Positions 39,261-51,459 of a DNA stretch of 64,000 nt are shown here, one piece after another. Position 1 is the stretch's first letter. Each line of letters starts with the position of its first letter. The position numbers and the translations under genes are program-made. Source of the DNA: Euwallacea fornicatus (taxonomy: Eukaryota > Arthropoda > Insecta > Coleoptera > Curculionidae). The stretch spans positions 5,828,001 to 5,892,000 of the forward strand of contig NC_089545.1 of the NCBI RefSeq assembly GCF_040115645.1, written 5' to 3'. A model generated the notes under the pieces. The model worked only from the letters and a program-made list of their open reading frames with translations, was not told the origin of the DNA and did no database searches.

Positions 39261-42200
39261 TACAATACATACATATTTAAATAAAATAAAATTTTGATTT
39301 CATACGAGGAAAATATTTACACCTTGTAATGAAGAGGTGGACTGTACCAAGACTTTTGCGGGTGACTGTATTTACTTACATTCAATTTGATCGTCATCGA
39401 GGCATGCTGCTGGGTGGTCGTGCAACTCCGGAGTCCCGAATGCAAACGACGTTGAGTTCTCGGTATTAACTAACCAAATCGAATTTTAAAAGTGCGATTT
39501 TTACGCGTTTTTAGCCGGGTACCATCTCGTACGAACACTCATTACGTTTCTATGAAATTAGCAGTGTAAACGATACAAAATTTTCCGAATTTCTGCCACA
39601 TTTTCATTCGAAATTTGATTTTTTTCGCAAACGCCACGGGAAGGCACTCGGAGATGCCATTAACACTGACAACAGAAATGTTTTGTTTTTTTTTGTTTCA
39701 AAGCCTTCTTCATAAAGAGCCTCGCTCTCCGTATGACGGATTTTATATAAAACCGCGAGTCCATTAATCTGGACTGAGTTGAGAATTTAATCCACTTCAG
39801 CTTGAATTTTCCTATTTTATTGTGAAGCCGCCCAGTACTTTAGCTATATGAGTTCGAAACGGGGAGCCTGTTCTAATTGAGAACAGTGTACCAACCGCGA
39901 TTACCCAGGAAAAAACCTGTGAGATTTTGTTCTAATAGAGCAACAGTAGAAGGCGACCTTTCAAGTCCTTCGACTAACTGAAGTGCAGTAAGATGGATGC
40001 AGCTAATCCGAACGAATGCATAATAATTAAAAACCACCTAGTGCTGCATAGTTTGTTTTTGTCGATGGCATCAATCGCCTAATGAACCCGTCTAAGATAC
40101 ACACAGAGACCGAGGAGTAAATAATTAACTTCATGGGAAAAATCTCGTTCAGTCGGTTTCACATGCCTGGAACGTGTTGTAAATATTTACGTGTAATAAT
40201 AACACACTAACTCCATGTTAATAAATAGCTGTCTAAGGACCAAATTCTGGTGTTTCCAGGGACAAAAATAGTACAAAGTCTAAAGTTTCAAGGAACGCTT
40301 TGGCGTATCTACCTTCCATCTCTTCTGCATCCGAAAAATATGTAAATCGGCGGTATCAGGAACATAATAAAACGACATATGGCACTTAAGGCAGGGCCAT
40401 AAAAAATAACAATAACGCGACGCCCGAACGTAACGAACTCTTTCTCTCCGAAACTGGTTTACATTTTTCCATTATAGGAGATTTTATGCTACAAATGACA
40501 ATGGCTTTGTCCGCCTTACGCCTTTGCTGCCCCGATTATAAATCTTAAGTGTGGCTTGCGACCAAATGGCTGCGTTCCAAGATTCCAATTCTCAGCCAAC
40601 GAGGAACAAACCCTTCGTCATGAAATTGTAAGAAATTCTTGTTTAATTAGAAAGAGAATGACATAAGCAAAATGGCTGCTCCTGTGACGTACACTCCATG
40701 ACGTAACGAACGTGACGTATGCTTATTCTTCTCTATAATAGGCAGACAAGTGTACGATCCTTATGAGACTTAAAGACTTTATTACGCTACTACTGATGGT
40801 ACGGTTGTACATCAATAAATTTGTAGACAATGAGACTATAGGTTCATGTAAAACTTCAAAAATTGTTCATTTAAGCAACTCGAAAACAGGGACGTACCAG
40901 CCTCAAATTTAGAGTACCTCTTTAGAAATAAAGCGACATTTAAAAAGCTAACAAATTCACGCTATTACATTTCGAGTTAATAGCGTGTTCAACAACTTCC
41001 TCTAGAACCCTGAAAATTGTCCATTCCAGCGACTGCCAAACACGAGCGTACAAGCTCAGATGTTAGGACACCTTGATTTTACAAATCTAACGATAATTAC
41101 TAAGGAATCTACTTTGCTACGAAATCAATAGACGTACATCACTGCACTCCCAGCTAACAACCGTCTCTAAACTGACCCATTTGAGCCACTGGAAACCAGG
41201 GGCGCACAAGTTTCGCGTGCTACAAACAAGCAGGTATTTAGAACCCATCGATTCGTACCATGCACACGTGCCCGCATTGAACCAGAACCAGCATCAGTGC
41301 CAGCACAGATACCGACGTTCTTTAATAGAGAGGATGCATCTCTCGATACGGCAAAACCCACAGTCAATGCAATTTTCGCTTGTGCTGGTAATGATAATGG
41401 GCATTTAAGCGCCATTTCCCCTGACCCACACGCCGTGGGCTTTAATGAGGGCCCACCACCATTAATGTTTGCTCATTGGAGGGCCCTTATTAAAAGCTTT
41501 TATCACCTACTTGTCAAAAACGTATTTATCTCACTCGTGAGGTAAAAAGGTATGGAAGCTGGATTAGCTGTGTGTATAGAAAGCCACGAAATTGACACAG
41601 TTGAAACGCTACAATTACGTTTACGCGAAAGAAAGTTATTTGGTGGTCTCACCTTGGGTACCACCTAATGCAATTTTATCGGGTACTAATACGGGTCCTG
41701 AGCGCCCACGCGCCTAAGACCGAATCTTGGCTTAACGGTTTTTCATATTTATCTCGCAAGGTACGGTCGTGTTTCTCCGGGTACCATTGGTGGTACGTAG
41801 GTGGGGCCGGCTCCAGTATTGTTTCTTTAAATGCCCACGCGTCACCCATAAACAAAAGACCCATATTTAAATGGCTTGTATGGTATGGGGCTTTTTAGGC
41901 AGCGCTATATTTCTTTTGTCTTATCTCTTATAACCGAAAAATGAGCAGAAAACGATGTTTCGCCACTGATTTGATCCTCATTGAATATTTCTCATCGCTT
42001 TCAGCGGTCTCACCACTCCCACCTCAGACAAGGGAGTGACTCCAGTCTACCTGCGCTGCTCCGCAGGAAAAGTTAAATGGCTCTACCCCAGGGGCGCCTT
42101 AAGAGTACTCCTCAGGTAAACAACCCCCAGACATAAACTTACTTCAACTCTTAACTCAACTACTTTAAGGTTACCAGCACAGGATCGGAACTTCCGCGCT

Positions 42201-42912
42201 TGCGTAAAAATCCGCACTACCTCCAAACCGGGGTGGCCTGTGACTAGGGTGTACCTAGAGGGTCCTCGCTCTTTAATTCCCCTCCATAGAGGGGAGGGAG
42301 AATTGCAACCCATGAGGTGCTTCAACAGCAAAAATTACCAAGCAGCGATTTACATTGAAGCTACAGATGAAAGATCCTTTGAGAAGCAGTTTAGTGAAGT
42401 TGAGTATGATTTGCAGCCTCTGCAAAGAGGAGTGTACTCCTACGATCCTCTTGAGGAGTGTCGCCCCTGCTCAGATGAAGAAATGGCCAATGTCTTTTGC
42501 AGCAGCGATTTAGGTAGGTGGATACTAAACTTTTTAGAATTCCTACTGATTAACCCTTTTTGTATATATAGTAACCCGAGGAATTATCCATTCTGTTGAG
42601 AACAACGATCACTTAGAACAATCCCTAGTGACGGTGAAGATCACCAAACTCATTCGGCATTCTGCCGCTGATGACTTCCTAGAAAAAGTGGAAAGTAATG
42701 ACATACTTCCAGGCCCCTTTTCCAGCAAGCAGGTAACAGTAACAGTGCCTCAACACTGTGGAATTAACCACGGGTTGGGGGAGTTTGTATTTATGGCGCG
42801 CAGAAAATTAGGGGATTTATCCCTAGTCTGCGCCCCTCGTTTGGAGACCTGGGCGCTTCTGTCAGGGCGCATGAACGAGGACGGCCGTAGCCATTGTATG
42901 CTGCGAAGTTAG
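32077..42912 (+). CDS. Metrn: meteorin-like secreted protein (four exons, 9.8-kb first intron)
   Basis: Predicted secreted cysteine-rich protein of the meteorin/meteorin-like family (neurotrophic or cytokine-like roles in vertebrates; insect role not known to me). Exons: 32,077-32,192; 42,005-42,115; 42,170-42,513; 42,572-42,912. Phases 2, 2 and 1 match at the three junctions, giving 303 aa, the normal family size. Exon 1 encodes a signal peptide (VVLWGVVLSMAGA) and DECDWTG; splicing completes DECDWTGSGLT, matching the family's C-x-W-x-GSGLT start. Exon 2 has YLRCSAGKVKWLYP-GALR. Exon 3 has an FRACVKI strand and ECRPCSDEEM-VFCSSDL. Exon 4 has the C-terminal NTR-like part with QHCG-GEFVF and LVCAPRLETW. 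Ten Cys are present after the signal peptide, the expected number for five disulfides. A second in-frame Met is at codon 3. Intron 1 holds nested transposons. Confidence 0.93.
37531..38159 (-). mobile_element. 629-bp inverted-repeat DNA element nested in the Tc1 copy
   Basis: Arms 37,531-37,626 and 38,064-38,159 are 96 bp each with about two differences, begin CAGRGTGTTTCCTAAC and are flanked by TA. Inside is a minus-strand fragment with a DUF4817-like N-terminal domain and no catalytic domain, so this is a deletion derivative. The near-identical arms contrast with the eroded host Tc1, as expected for the later insertion. An extra CACCCTGTA word just inside the right arm (about 38,042) resembles the outer end of the same arms and may mark a rearrangement. 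Confidence 0.92.
37650..37844 (-). pseudogene. DUF4817-like transposase N-terminal domain remnant
   Basis: The segment reads YTNQEMANMVFVYG, then AAKRIYMERF and HQTFKNLFQRLCDTGS, the helix-turn-helix layout of the DUF4817 domain at the N-terminus of many insect DDE transposases. It is followed by TPGGGKP and then leaves the domain. No catalytic part follows; the open frame continues from inside one terminal repeat. Confidence 0.8.
38481..38900 (+). pseudogene. Tc1-like transposase catalytic remnant
   Basis: Readable in pieces. LIWLDESKFN holds the first catalytic Asp. VIWGYLSGSRIGGV is the MVWG block. FYFQWDNDLKHKANT holds the second catalytic Asp. After a stop and frame change comes RPGLNPIKHLW, where the catalytic Glu is replaced by Lys. 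Stops and frameshifts separate the pieces and the HTH region was not found. It is dead and more decayed than the 11.3-kb copy. Confidence 0.78.
39203..39255. repeat. (TA)n microsatellite
   Basis: An uninterrupted run of about 26 TA dinucleotides, lying inside the decayed Tc1 copy just before its right terminal repeat. Confidence 0.95.
40685..40719 (+). promoter_or_regulatory. three TGACGTA (CRE/ATF-like) sites at exact 14-bp spacing
   Basis: TGACGTA occurs at 40,685, 40,699 and 40,713 in intron 1 of the meteorin-like gene. The word is the core bound by CREB/ATF bZIP factors, and equal spacing suggests either a tandem-duplicated site or a functional array. Whether it is bound is unknown. Confidence 0.4.
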
Positions 42913-43931
42913 CAAAGACTGATCAATTAGGCAGTTCTGTGATTTTCGTGAATAGAGTGTAAATAGAGACATGATGAGTGCAATGAAGAGTGTGATCTCA
43001 AGCTATGTGGTTAGATTCTTGCTTGCCAGCATTGAGGAAAAAAGCCTGTAAGCTTTTGAATTCTATGTGCCAATATTCTTCTTTGAGATAGATGTAAATT
43101 AACGTAGGTGTAGAAGGTGGGGTTGGAGGATTGTTATTTTGACAAAAAAAAATTGTTTATTTCAGTAAGAGTTGCCATTCGAATGAACGTAATTTCGTTT
43201 CCTTATTCCCAAAATGTCATAAAGTTCCCTTAAACTATTTGTAAAATATTTAAACTAAACTTGTGTTACATGTATTTTACGTTCACTATAATGACAGAAA
43301 AATATTCTTTTTGCGTCACCTCGCATATAAATTGTCATTAACATTAAATATCTTTGTCATCTATTTGATATTGTGCGCTGTCTCATCTGTCAAGACAACA
43401 ATCTCCCCAATTCTTTTTTTGTGACCCTTGTCGTCATGGTGCAGACGCATATGGTCCGTTTCTGTGATAGTGAGCACACTCCCATGTGCTGGTGCCAATA
43501 AACATAACAATAATAATGGTCTCGTGTACATTAACGTTATTGAAAATTATATATATAAAAGATTTTGTAGTTTCATATAGTATATTAAATATATTGTAAA
43601 TACTTCATAATGTAGTGATGATGGATGAATGTGAAAAATGCCGATAGGGTAGTTTCAATAAAGTGTTTATGTTGAATTACCTGATTTATTATCGAATTGT
43701 TCGAAAATTATTTAACATTTACCCGGAATTTGGTCCAATATACATATTTAAATTGGTCCGAGGGCTCTCAGCGCATCAGAGTAAATGAAAGTTTATATAT
43801 GTATGTAAAAAACATTCACTTTCGACTATTAAATTGTATAAAATGGCAACCAGACTTTAAAACACTCTCACCATTTTGTCCACATTTTCCTTGGAATCTT
43901 TATAATAATAATACAAAACAAGCTAAAATAT
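42913..43931. other. 3' intergenic space between meteorin-like and MFSD11, with polyA signals
   Basis: Convergent 3' ends. Plus-strand AATAAA hexamers at 43,498-43,503 and 43,657-43,662 could end the meteorin-like mRNA with a 0.6-0.75-kb 3' UTR. A minus-strand AATAAA (TTTATT at 43,685-43,690) could end the MFSD11 mRNA. The two opposite signals are only about 22 bp apart. Confidence 0.55.
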
Positions 43932-46900
43932 TCACTCAGAATCCGAAACTGATGCCTCAGCATTTACGACAGGTCTTTTATGTCTCCACTCGACCCACAC
44001 AAAACTGACCGTTCCCATAATGGCAAAAACGAGCAAAATCCCCAGTTGCGCATACAGGTAAAAGTAGGAGGCATAAGTAAGGCTAATCGCTGCACCCACA
44101 GACTAAAAAAAAAGTAAATTGTTTGGGAGTATAAATCCAGGAAACGTTTTCACAGTTGTTTTGTGTCATATACCTGAGTGAACTTGAATATAGAGAAAGC
44201 AGCAACGCTGTCTTCAACATACACTCCACCTAACATGGAGAAGATCTGCGTGTTGAAACAGGCATCTCCAAAGCCTAGCAGGAAGGAACACATGATGGCC
44301 AAAACTGCGTTGCTGGTAATGAAGGCCTGGTCCGGGGTATCTTTGAAAGGGGCGTTGTTGGGGATGTTCAAGAAAATGACGAAGAAGCTGACTACGTGCA
44401 GGATGAACCCTAAAATCACTATGGGATCCCTGCCCCACTTGTTGGTCTTGGAACCGAGGATGCCGAAAGCCGCCCCAGCTAAATCATTGCTTGTTAAGTT
44501 ACTACGCTTCAATTTTCAAAAGAAACAAACCTATGACTTCTCCAAGCCCAATGAAAATTCCAGAAATCCCCATTAGTCGTTTGCTATTAGGCAAAACTTT
44601 AGTAGTGCTGATGCAATATCCGTAGACTCCGCTCCAGAAGCCCAGCTCCAAACCTGCAAATAATCTTATTGTAACTATAATAATTAGAAACTTCAGTGCT
44701 GACCTGTATAAACAAAAGTCAGACATAACAGGATCATGTTACGGGTGCAAAAGAGACGCCCTGCCCTCTTTAATGCTAATTTAGCTTTGCTGATTGCGGT
44801 CTCCGAAATCTCTGTTGAAAGTTTTTCTTCTGTATGAACTGGTTTGGGGAAAAACACCATGACTGCCAAACCGCTCACGGCAATGGCTGATAAAGTCCAA
44901 ATTACAATTTGCCTGGTACTCCTGTCAATGTTTTCTTTGTCCCGAAAGACGAAAAAAACGAAAGTGTTGCCAATGAACATACTTTAAAAAACGGTTATAA
45001 TAGACAAAGAAAATTGGGGTGTTATAAGTTTATACCTCATTTGAAGCATAGCCCAAAATATACCAGAATTCCTAGATATAGTTTGTTCATTCGAATTTAA
45101 CGTCAAGTAGTTTCCTTGACCGGTCCAAATGAGAGCAGCTCCTATTCCCATTATGCAGCTGACCAGATACAAGAGCCAGACATAAGGGATGAAAAAGGAC
45201 ATTACGAAGAGGCTGTAGAATTAAAATATTATTAGGCCTCAGCAAGGGAAATTCTTCTCAAAAGGCTTATTTACACGTAAGTAATTCCTCCTATGAGCAT
45301 TGCAACCCTAGGGCCGATCAGACTTATAACTGAAGGGGAATTCCAGTTGAAAATAGCCATGGAGATGTAGATGATGGCAAGGCTGGAGTAGGCGTTGGCA
45401 TCTTTAAAGCTTGTATCATCGATTTTAATACTGTCGATTATGGTTTTCTGAAAAGTTTGGTCAATTCATGAAACCACTTTCACCAATGTAATAAAAACTA
45501 CTTTCGAATTGCTGATAACACCAATATGATTTTTGATATTGAAAAATAAACCATATGATAATTAAGAAATGTAATACGCCGGAGATACATTAGTTACGGG
45601 TACAAATAGGAAATTTTGATGCTTGAACCTCTAGTGCAACAAGATCTAATGCTATTATAATCTTTAAAACTGTATTTCTCGTTCAGAGCAAGCTTTGAGG
45701 GTTTTAATTCGGTTAACTGATTATAGATACACCCTCTCGGGTACAGCCAATCAGAGTTTACAGCAACAAGTGATAATCAACGACGTATTTAGTTTTTAGT
45801 TTCCAAAGTTTCAGTTTCGTTTCGATTGTGAAAGTAATAAAAAAGTGGAACATTTCATCGAAATTCGCATTCAAACAACAATTTATTTAATAGTTTATAT
45901 GGTTTATAAACGATGTTTTTCTTAAGCGTCTCTTTGCCTTACATTTGCCAATTTATTGTTAATTTTTTGACAAATTTGAAACACTAGAAGTAATCAGGAT
46001 CGTAATTGCTAGTTTCGGTCTTTATGAATTCAATTTAGCATTAATTTGGAACTTTCAAATCATATTTTTTCATTGTAACCAATTTCCGAGACTAAGTACA
46101 ACTAAATGATCAGAGATGGAGACAATTTTTGGCATCAGGGAGCCAGTGAAAGGGAGTTTTCGCAAGCATTTTCCAGAATAAGGTTAAAGTTGTTTTGATA
46201 TAAGTTGAGTCATTATTAATACTTGATATAAACTCAAATTCAAGTGAAACTAGTGATGACGCAATATTATTACTGTTGCAATATGCATTTAGGTTAACGG
46301 TATAACTGGTCTATGGCCAACGAGATTTCTCTTAAAAAATTATGATCATTTTTATCAGCTTAAACGAGGGTAAATCAATAATTTTTCCAAGCGATTCAAT
46401 GTTATTGAGTAAATCACGTCCCTTTGGAATTAGGCCAAGGATGAATATCCAACAGGTATTTAAAAAATCGAAAGCGCTATTTAAGGCAGAAATTATTACA
46501 TATAAAGGTCCGCAGGAAGCGTCTATTAAAGTGTCCTTTAAGCAAATCACGTAGGCAGATCAACACTGCAAAACCATGTACGTCTTATGACTATTCATGC
46601 AATCGTATATTTCATTTCGAGATTAGAGATTCGAAATCGGAAATCGTTGACAATTAAACCAATATTATACAAGATAGAAGAAATCCCCGTCTTAACTCGT
46701 CACAATCTATAAACAGATAAATATTGTTTCACCATAGAGCAGTATTAAATGTAACGTACGAAAACTTAAAAACTTTTAAAATTTAAGAAATATATTGGTT
46801 TATTTGTGATTATTATGTGTTGTGTTGCCGGAAGGAGGCTTATTTCCAGCAATGTTAATTTCCATAGAAACGAAGCATCTACTTTAAAGTTAATAGTTAA

Positions 46901-47034
46901 CAAAACAATATTGACTTCTGATTAAACAAACATTCTTTTAAACTTACTTGAATGTTCGTCCATGTCTGGAAGGCAGTAAAGACCAGCATGAAAGCTAACC
47001 CCAGGAGCAACACATTAATGAATCCACGGTCCAT
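43932..47034 (-). CDS. MFSD11: UNC93-like MFS transporter, MFSD11 type (seven exons)
   Basis: Multi-pass membrane protein of the UNC93 branch of the major facilitator superfamily; substrate unknown. Exons in transcript order: 47,034-46,948; 45,447-45,275; 45,212-45,036; 44,981-44,704; 44,653-44,531; 44,478-44,174; 44,102-43,932. Phases match at all six junctions and give 437 aa, typical for MFSD11. Diagnostic blocks are IWTGQGNYLTLNSNEQTI, RNSGIFWAMLQ and LGFGDACFNTQIFSML. About 11-12 hydrophobic segments are visible, the first in VLLLGLAFMLVFTAF. A charged loop between exon-4 segments (KPVHTEEKLSTEI) fits the central cytosolic loop. The C-terminus is a short polar tail. Intron 1 is 1.5 kb, the others 48-170 bp. 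The gene is divergent to GPT and convergent with the meteorin-like gene. Confidence 0.93.
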
Positions 47035-48680
47035 TTAGACCAAAGAAATTACACAGGAAAAGTTTTGAATTTAGCGTTTTTAACCCTAGGAATACGTCAC
47101 CATACTGTTACAACAGCAACGTCAGTTACTTGAGTTTTCCTTTGCTAGACGCGATGTGGTACCACGCAGTAATTCACCATTCACTGCGGTCGCCGAACCG
47201 ATCACTGAAACAGTGTGTTGATGGGTACTTGGATATGGCAAATAAGTGTGTAAACAAGCCTGAAAATTGTTATACCTTAGTAATTTTATCTGTTAATGGG
47301 TGTATGGGGAAAGGGAAAGATAATTTTTCATTGTGATTAATGTACCTTTAAGAGCCAATACATTTGTATGCATACAGGGCGGCCTATCGAAATCATACTG
47401 TATTAGGTCACGTGATTTCACTTTTCTACTTAAGGCCCACAATATCAGATCTGGCTTATAGTTTTGATGAGCGCGTTTTGATGCGAAGTTTTGAGTTGTT
47501 ATTAACATGAAAATTTTCAATAATACAAATAAAATAATAAAAATTTTAAGTTTTAAGTGACCCTCTATGCTTTCGTAAAATCATTTAAGTTGATTTAAAT
47601 TTAATATTGAGTAGATGTTATCATGTAATCGTGTAAGACTTTTGGGTTTTTTGGCTTTATCCTATCTGATTCTACATGACAACTTTTTTGAAAATAATTT
47701 GGAGAAATTTGACTATTTCCTCGTTTTTTAATTTAGCATATTACCTAAATTTCTATGTGAAAACATCGTTAAGCCCCTGGTAATTCACTATATTAAACAA
47801 AAACACTAAAAACTGATGTTTATTTACAATTTACATTAAACAAACGCTCATCAGCTGGCCATTTTGAAGTTTAGAATTTACACTATTGTCAAAATCATCG
47901 TTAAGCATGTCTTCCGTCTTCTGCTAAAATGATGTTGTAAACAAGGAAAACAATACCAAATTAACCATATAGGACTTTTATAGTTGCCATTTTCATGAAA
48001 TGTGCTTCTACGTAAATTGAGAGTTTTGCCACATTAACTAGTTACTTTTCGCTAAATTTGCTTGACTATAATTCGTGTTATCAAGTGCTTTGCTATAGAC
48101 ACAATGTGGCCATCATATGACCGAAACATTATTAATCTTTTCATTATATAGCCATATTTACTTACTTCAAGCCACTTCTGCGCAAATGCCAAATCTAATT
48201 AATATTTTCATTTTATTTTTTATATTCGTGCTATGTTGCTCTGTTTTCTTGACACTCTGGCGGTTGAAATATATCCAAAACAAACTCATGGGTTTTTGTG
48301 CTTCTGCCAAAAAAGCTTCTGTAATCTGCCGATAATTCGATGATAACATTTGACTCCTGCGGGGTCCGCTCCACAGTCTAAATCGTAACAGTGCAAGTTC
48401 GAAAATAAATCCAATAACTCAGCGCAGTGCCGTACAGTTCGTAACAAGCGATAGTTGCAGGAATTGTTCTCTTGCACCGATTACATAACAGAAAATTAAT
48501 TCGGCCTTGTGTGACATAGTGATGCATCAGGAACCGGTAAAACTGCTACGATTATCTTGTTAAACGAGAAATACTGAGCGACGATTGGTCGTTTAATCGA
48601 AATCCGACCGTATTTACAAAAATCCAACCAATTAACTACGATCGATAAGTACGTTCTTCACGCGAAAGTCACCTGCCAGT
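47035..48680. other. divergent promoter region between MFSD11 and GPT
   Basis: About 1.65 kb between two start codons pointing away from each other. AT-rich, no coding exon recognised; a 114-codon minus-strand frame overlapping GPT exon 1 is a shadow. Regulatory elements for both genes presumably lie here, but no site is distinctive. Confidence 0.5.
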
Positions 48681-51239
48681 ATGAGGAGGGCTAACTTCAC
48701 GGCAGTGCGCGCCGCAGTGGGTGAAGCTCTGACTGCAGTTGAAAGGGACAGGGGCGGCAGTGGAGCCCTATTTTTCGCTAGAAACATGGCCATGCAAGCA
48801 CAGCCCACAGATGGGCGACAGAAGCATTGTTTGTCTATAGATAACATGAATCCCAACATCAAAGTATTGGAGTATGCAGTGAGGGGTCCCCTGGTCACCA
48901 GGGCTGGGGAGATCGAAAAGGAGCTGGAGAAGGTGAGCTCAAGTAGGGAAGTGACGTATTCAACGTAAGACACCATTCATGGGCCTGTGTCTTCAAGGTG
49001 ACATACATATTAAGAACTTTATGGTCCTGTTAACGTTGCCTCTTGTCCTTTTCTCAACCTGGTAAAAGGTAGTTGTTAAAAGATTCAATTATCACCGTTT
49101 TGTAACACCTCAAAATCTCATTAGAATTTTTATTGTAAACACTCATTTGCAAGATAAGAGGTTGAACTTTAGACCAGGGATTATCACAAGTTTATCTACA
49201 ATCGACTATTATTTAAAAGCCCAATAATGTATTATGCACGGTAAACAAAATGAACAAATTTGCTGTGCTTGAATTCTGGACCACTATTGTGTGACTACTT
49301 ATAACAATGGAATTTTGATACTTCTAGATGAGTGTTAGAAAGGACAGAAAAATACTTCTATTAATTCATTTTTGAGAGAATATCAACTATGTGTAGAAAA
49401 GCACTTGGCAGCTGAACACTACAGATGTAACATATAAATAGATTTCCTTGACCATGGATCACAAAACATTCATTACTGGCACTGCACCCAGTTACACAAT
49501 CACCATTCACCTAAGGGTCAACAGACAAATACTTTTCCACAGAAATCAATCTCATGTTAATAAGCTACGGTTTAATTGCTCCATTTCAATTACCTCCTCA
49601 AAACCCATCTTCACATCAAGTAAATCCATGAAATCTCCCTAGGGAGTTAAAAAGCCATTTACCGAAGTCATCAAAGCGAACATTGGAGACTGCCATGCAA
49701 TGGGCCAAGTTCCCATCACTTTCATCCGGGAGGTCTTGGCTTTGGTGACCTTGCCTACTCTTCTGGATGACCCTAGGTAAGGTTCCAAATTGGAAATGTT
49801 GGATTTTCACCAACCGCATTAGGTTTGCTGATGATGCCAAGGAGAGGGCTAGGACAATCCTTAAGGGTTGTCGAGGGAGTTCTGTAGGGTCCTACACTGA
49901 CTCACCAGGCATTGAGATTATTCGGAAGCATGTGGCTCAGTATATTGAGAGGAGAGATGGTATTCCTGCTGATTGGCAAAATGTCATTATTAGCGCAGGT
50001 ACTATCTTCTGACAATGAATTTGTTTGAAAAATTATGGGGTGATGGCTTCTTATACAAATATTAATACTACATAGGGGCCAGTGATGCCATAAAAAACGT
50101 GCTCAAACTCCTAATCTGCAACATCGGTGGTAAAAACCCAGGAGTAATGATCCCTATTCCACAATACCCCTTATATTCGGCCTCGTTGGCCGAATTTGGC
50201 ATTCATCAAGTAGGATACTATTTGGACGAGTCTCGCAATTGGGGTTTGGACATTGCAGAGCTACAGGTCTGTCTTTATCCTCCTTTTAAATGTTTCTATT
50301 AAAAGAAAAACTTTCATAGAGATCGATTACTGAGGCCCGAAAAACTTGCAACCCTCGTGCAATTGTGGTAATCAACCCTGGAAATCCAACAGGTCAAGTC
50401 TTATCTCGCCAAAACATTGAGGAAATAATCAAATTTGCCCATAAGGAGCGGCTGTTCGTGCTCGCCGATGAAGTCTATCAAGACAACGTTTATGCCGAAG
50501 GCTCAAAATTTTACTCCTTCAAAAAGGTGTTAATAGAGATGGGGGAGCCTTACAGCTCTATGGAATTGGCTAGTTTCATGTCTTGTTCAAAGGGTTATAT
50601 GGGAGAGTGTGGGCTTCGCGGAGGTTATGCAGAGGTAAAGAAGAAAATTGAGAGGGATTTTTTGATGATTTTAAAGGAGTTTAGGTGATCAACATGTGTC
50701 CAGAGGTTAAGGCCATGTACTTGAAGGCCATCAGCGCTATGCTGTGTCCTACAGTGCTAGGACAAGTCACTTTAGATGCCATTGTCAACCCTCCCCAAAA
50801 GGGGGAACCTAGTTATCAATCATTTATCAAAGAAAAGCAAGGTGTTTTAGATTCTTTAAAGGTAAATTTTTTAGTTGAGCGAGGAATTGGTTTGATCGGG
50901 TTATTGTAGCTGCGCGCTAAAATGGTGGCAGACACCTTTAATTCTATGGAGGGCTTCAGCTGTAACAAAGTTCAAGGAGCCATGTATGCCTTTCCCAAAA
51001 TCACTCTTCCAGAAAAAGCCATTGAAGCCGCCAAGAAAGACGGAAAACAACCTGATGCTTTCTATGCTTTTGAACTCCTAGAAAACACAGGAATTTGTAT
51101 TGTGCCAGGTTCAGGTTTTGGGCAGCAGCCTGGAACGTACCACTTCCGCACCACCATTCTACCACAACCTGACAAACTTAAAAGTATGTTAGAGAAATTT
51201 GCAGAATTCCATAAGAAATTTATCAAGAAGTATTCGTAA
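48681..51239 (+). CDS. GPT: alanine aminotransferase (seven exons)
   Basis: PLP-dependent class I aminotransferase interconverting alanine plus 2-oxoglutarate with pyruvate plus glutamate. Exons: 48,681-48,932; 49,643-49,776; 49,823-49,998; 50,076-50,266; 50,320-50,634; 50,685-50,861; 50,910-51,239. All phases agree, giving 524 aa, the usual ALT length. Cofactor and substrate residues visible: NPGNPTGQ (Asn near 273), LADEVYQDNVY (Asp 301, Tyr 304), Schiff-base Lys 342 in SCSKGYMGECG, Arg 351 in LRGGY, and the C-terminal HFRTT Arg. ALT-type blocks are GQVPITFIREVLAL and SVGSYTDSPG. The first about 35 residues are Arg-rich (R2, R3, R10) and may be a mitochondrial presequence, with M36/M38 as possible cytosolic starts; both are inference. 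The 3' end converges on ALKBH4. Confidence 0.96.
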
Positions 51240-51459
51240 ATGTATAATGGAAACCTGATTTAGTCGGTTTTTATTTCAAAAAGGCCATAATAACTCACAT
51301 GCCCCATGGGCAATTATAACAGAGAGGATAATCTCTGTGAAAGTCCCTTCACTGTGAAACAGTAATTTAAGACAATATGTAACTCCACATTGACAAATTT
51401 TTAAGCATTCTCTATTAGATTTGAGCCAAAGACCATAAATAGATTGATTCAGAAGCATT

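Larger units (their letters stand above)
37299..39368 (+). mobile_element. decayed Tc1-like transposon, interrupted by a second element
   Basis: The right end reads ...TTTGCGGGTGACTG followed by TA at 39,369. The about 70-100-bp right arm (39,270-39,368) is an inverted copy of 37,299-37,390, best matched over GGTGTAAATATTTTCCTC and ATGAAATCAAAA. The left outermost bases have eroded. A plus-strand transposase remnant lies in the right half. Removing the 629-bp insertion at 37,531-38,159 leaves about 1.45 kb, a plausible Tc1 length. The whole lies in intron 1 of the meteorin-like gene. Confidence 0.72.

Noticed and set aside
44178..44576. 132-codon plus-strand frame in the MFSD11 region
   Set aside because: Antisense shadow of MFSD11 exons 5 and 6.
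48632..48976. 114-codon minus-strand frame over GPT exon 1
   Set aside because: Antisense shadow of the coding exon.
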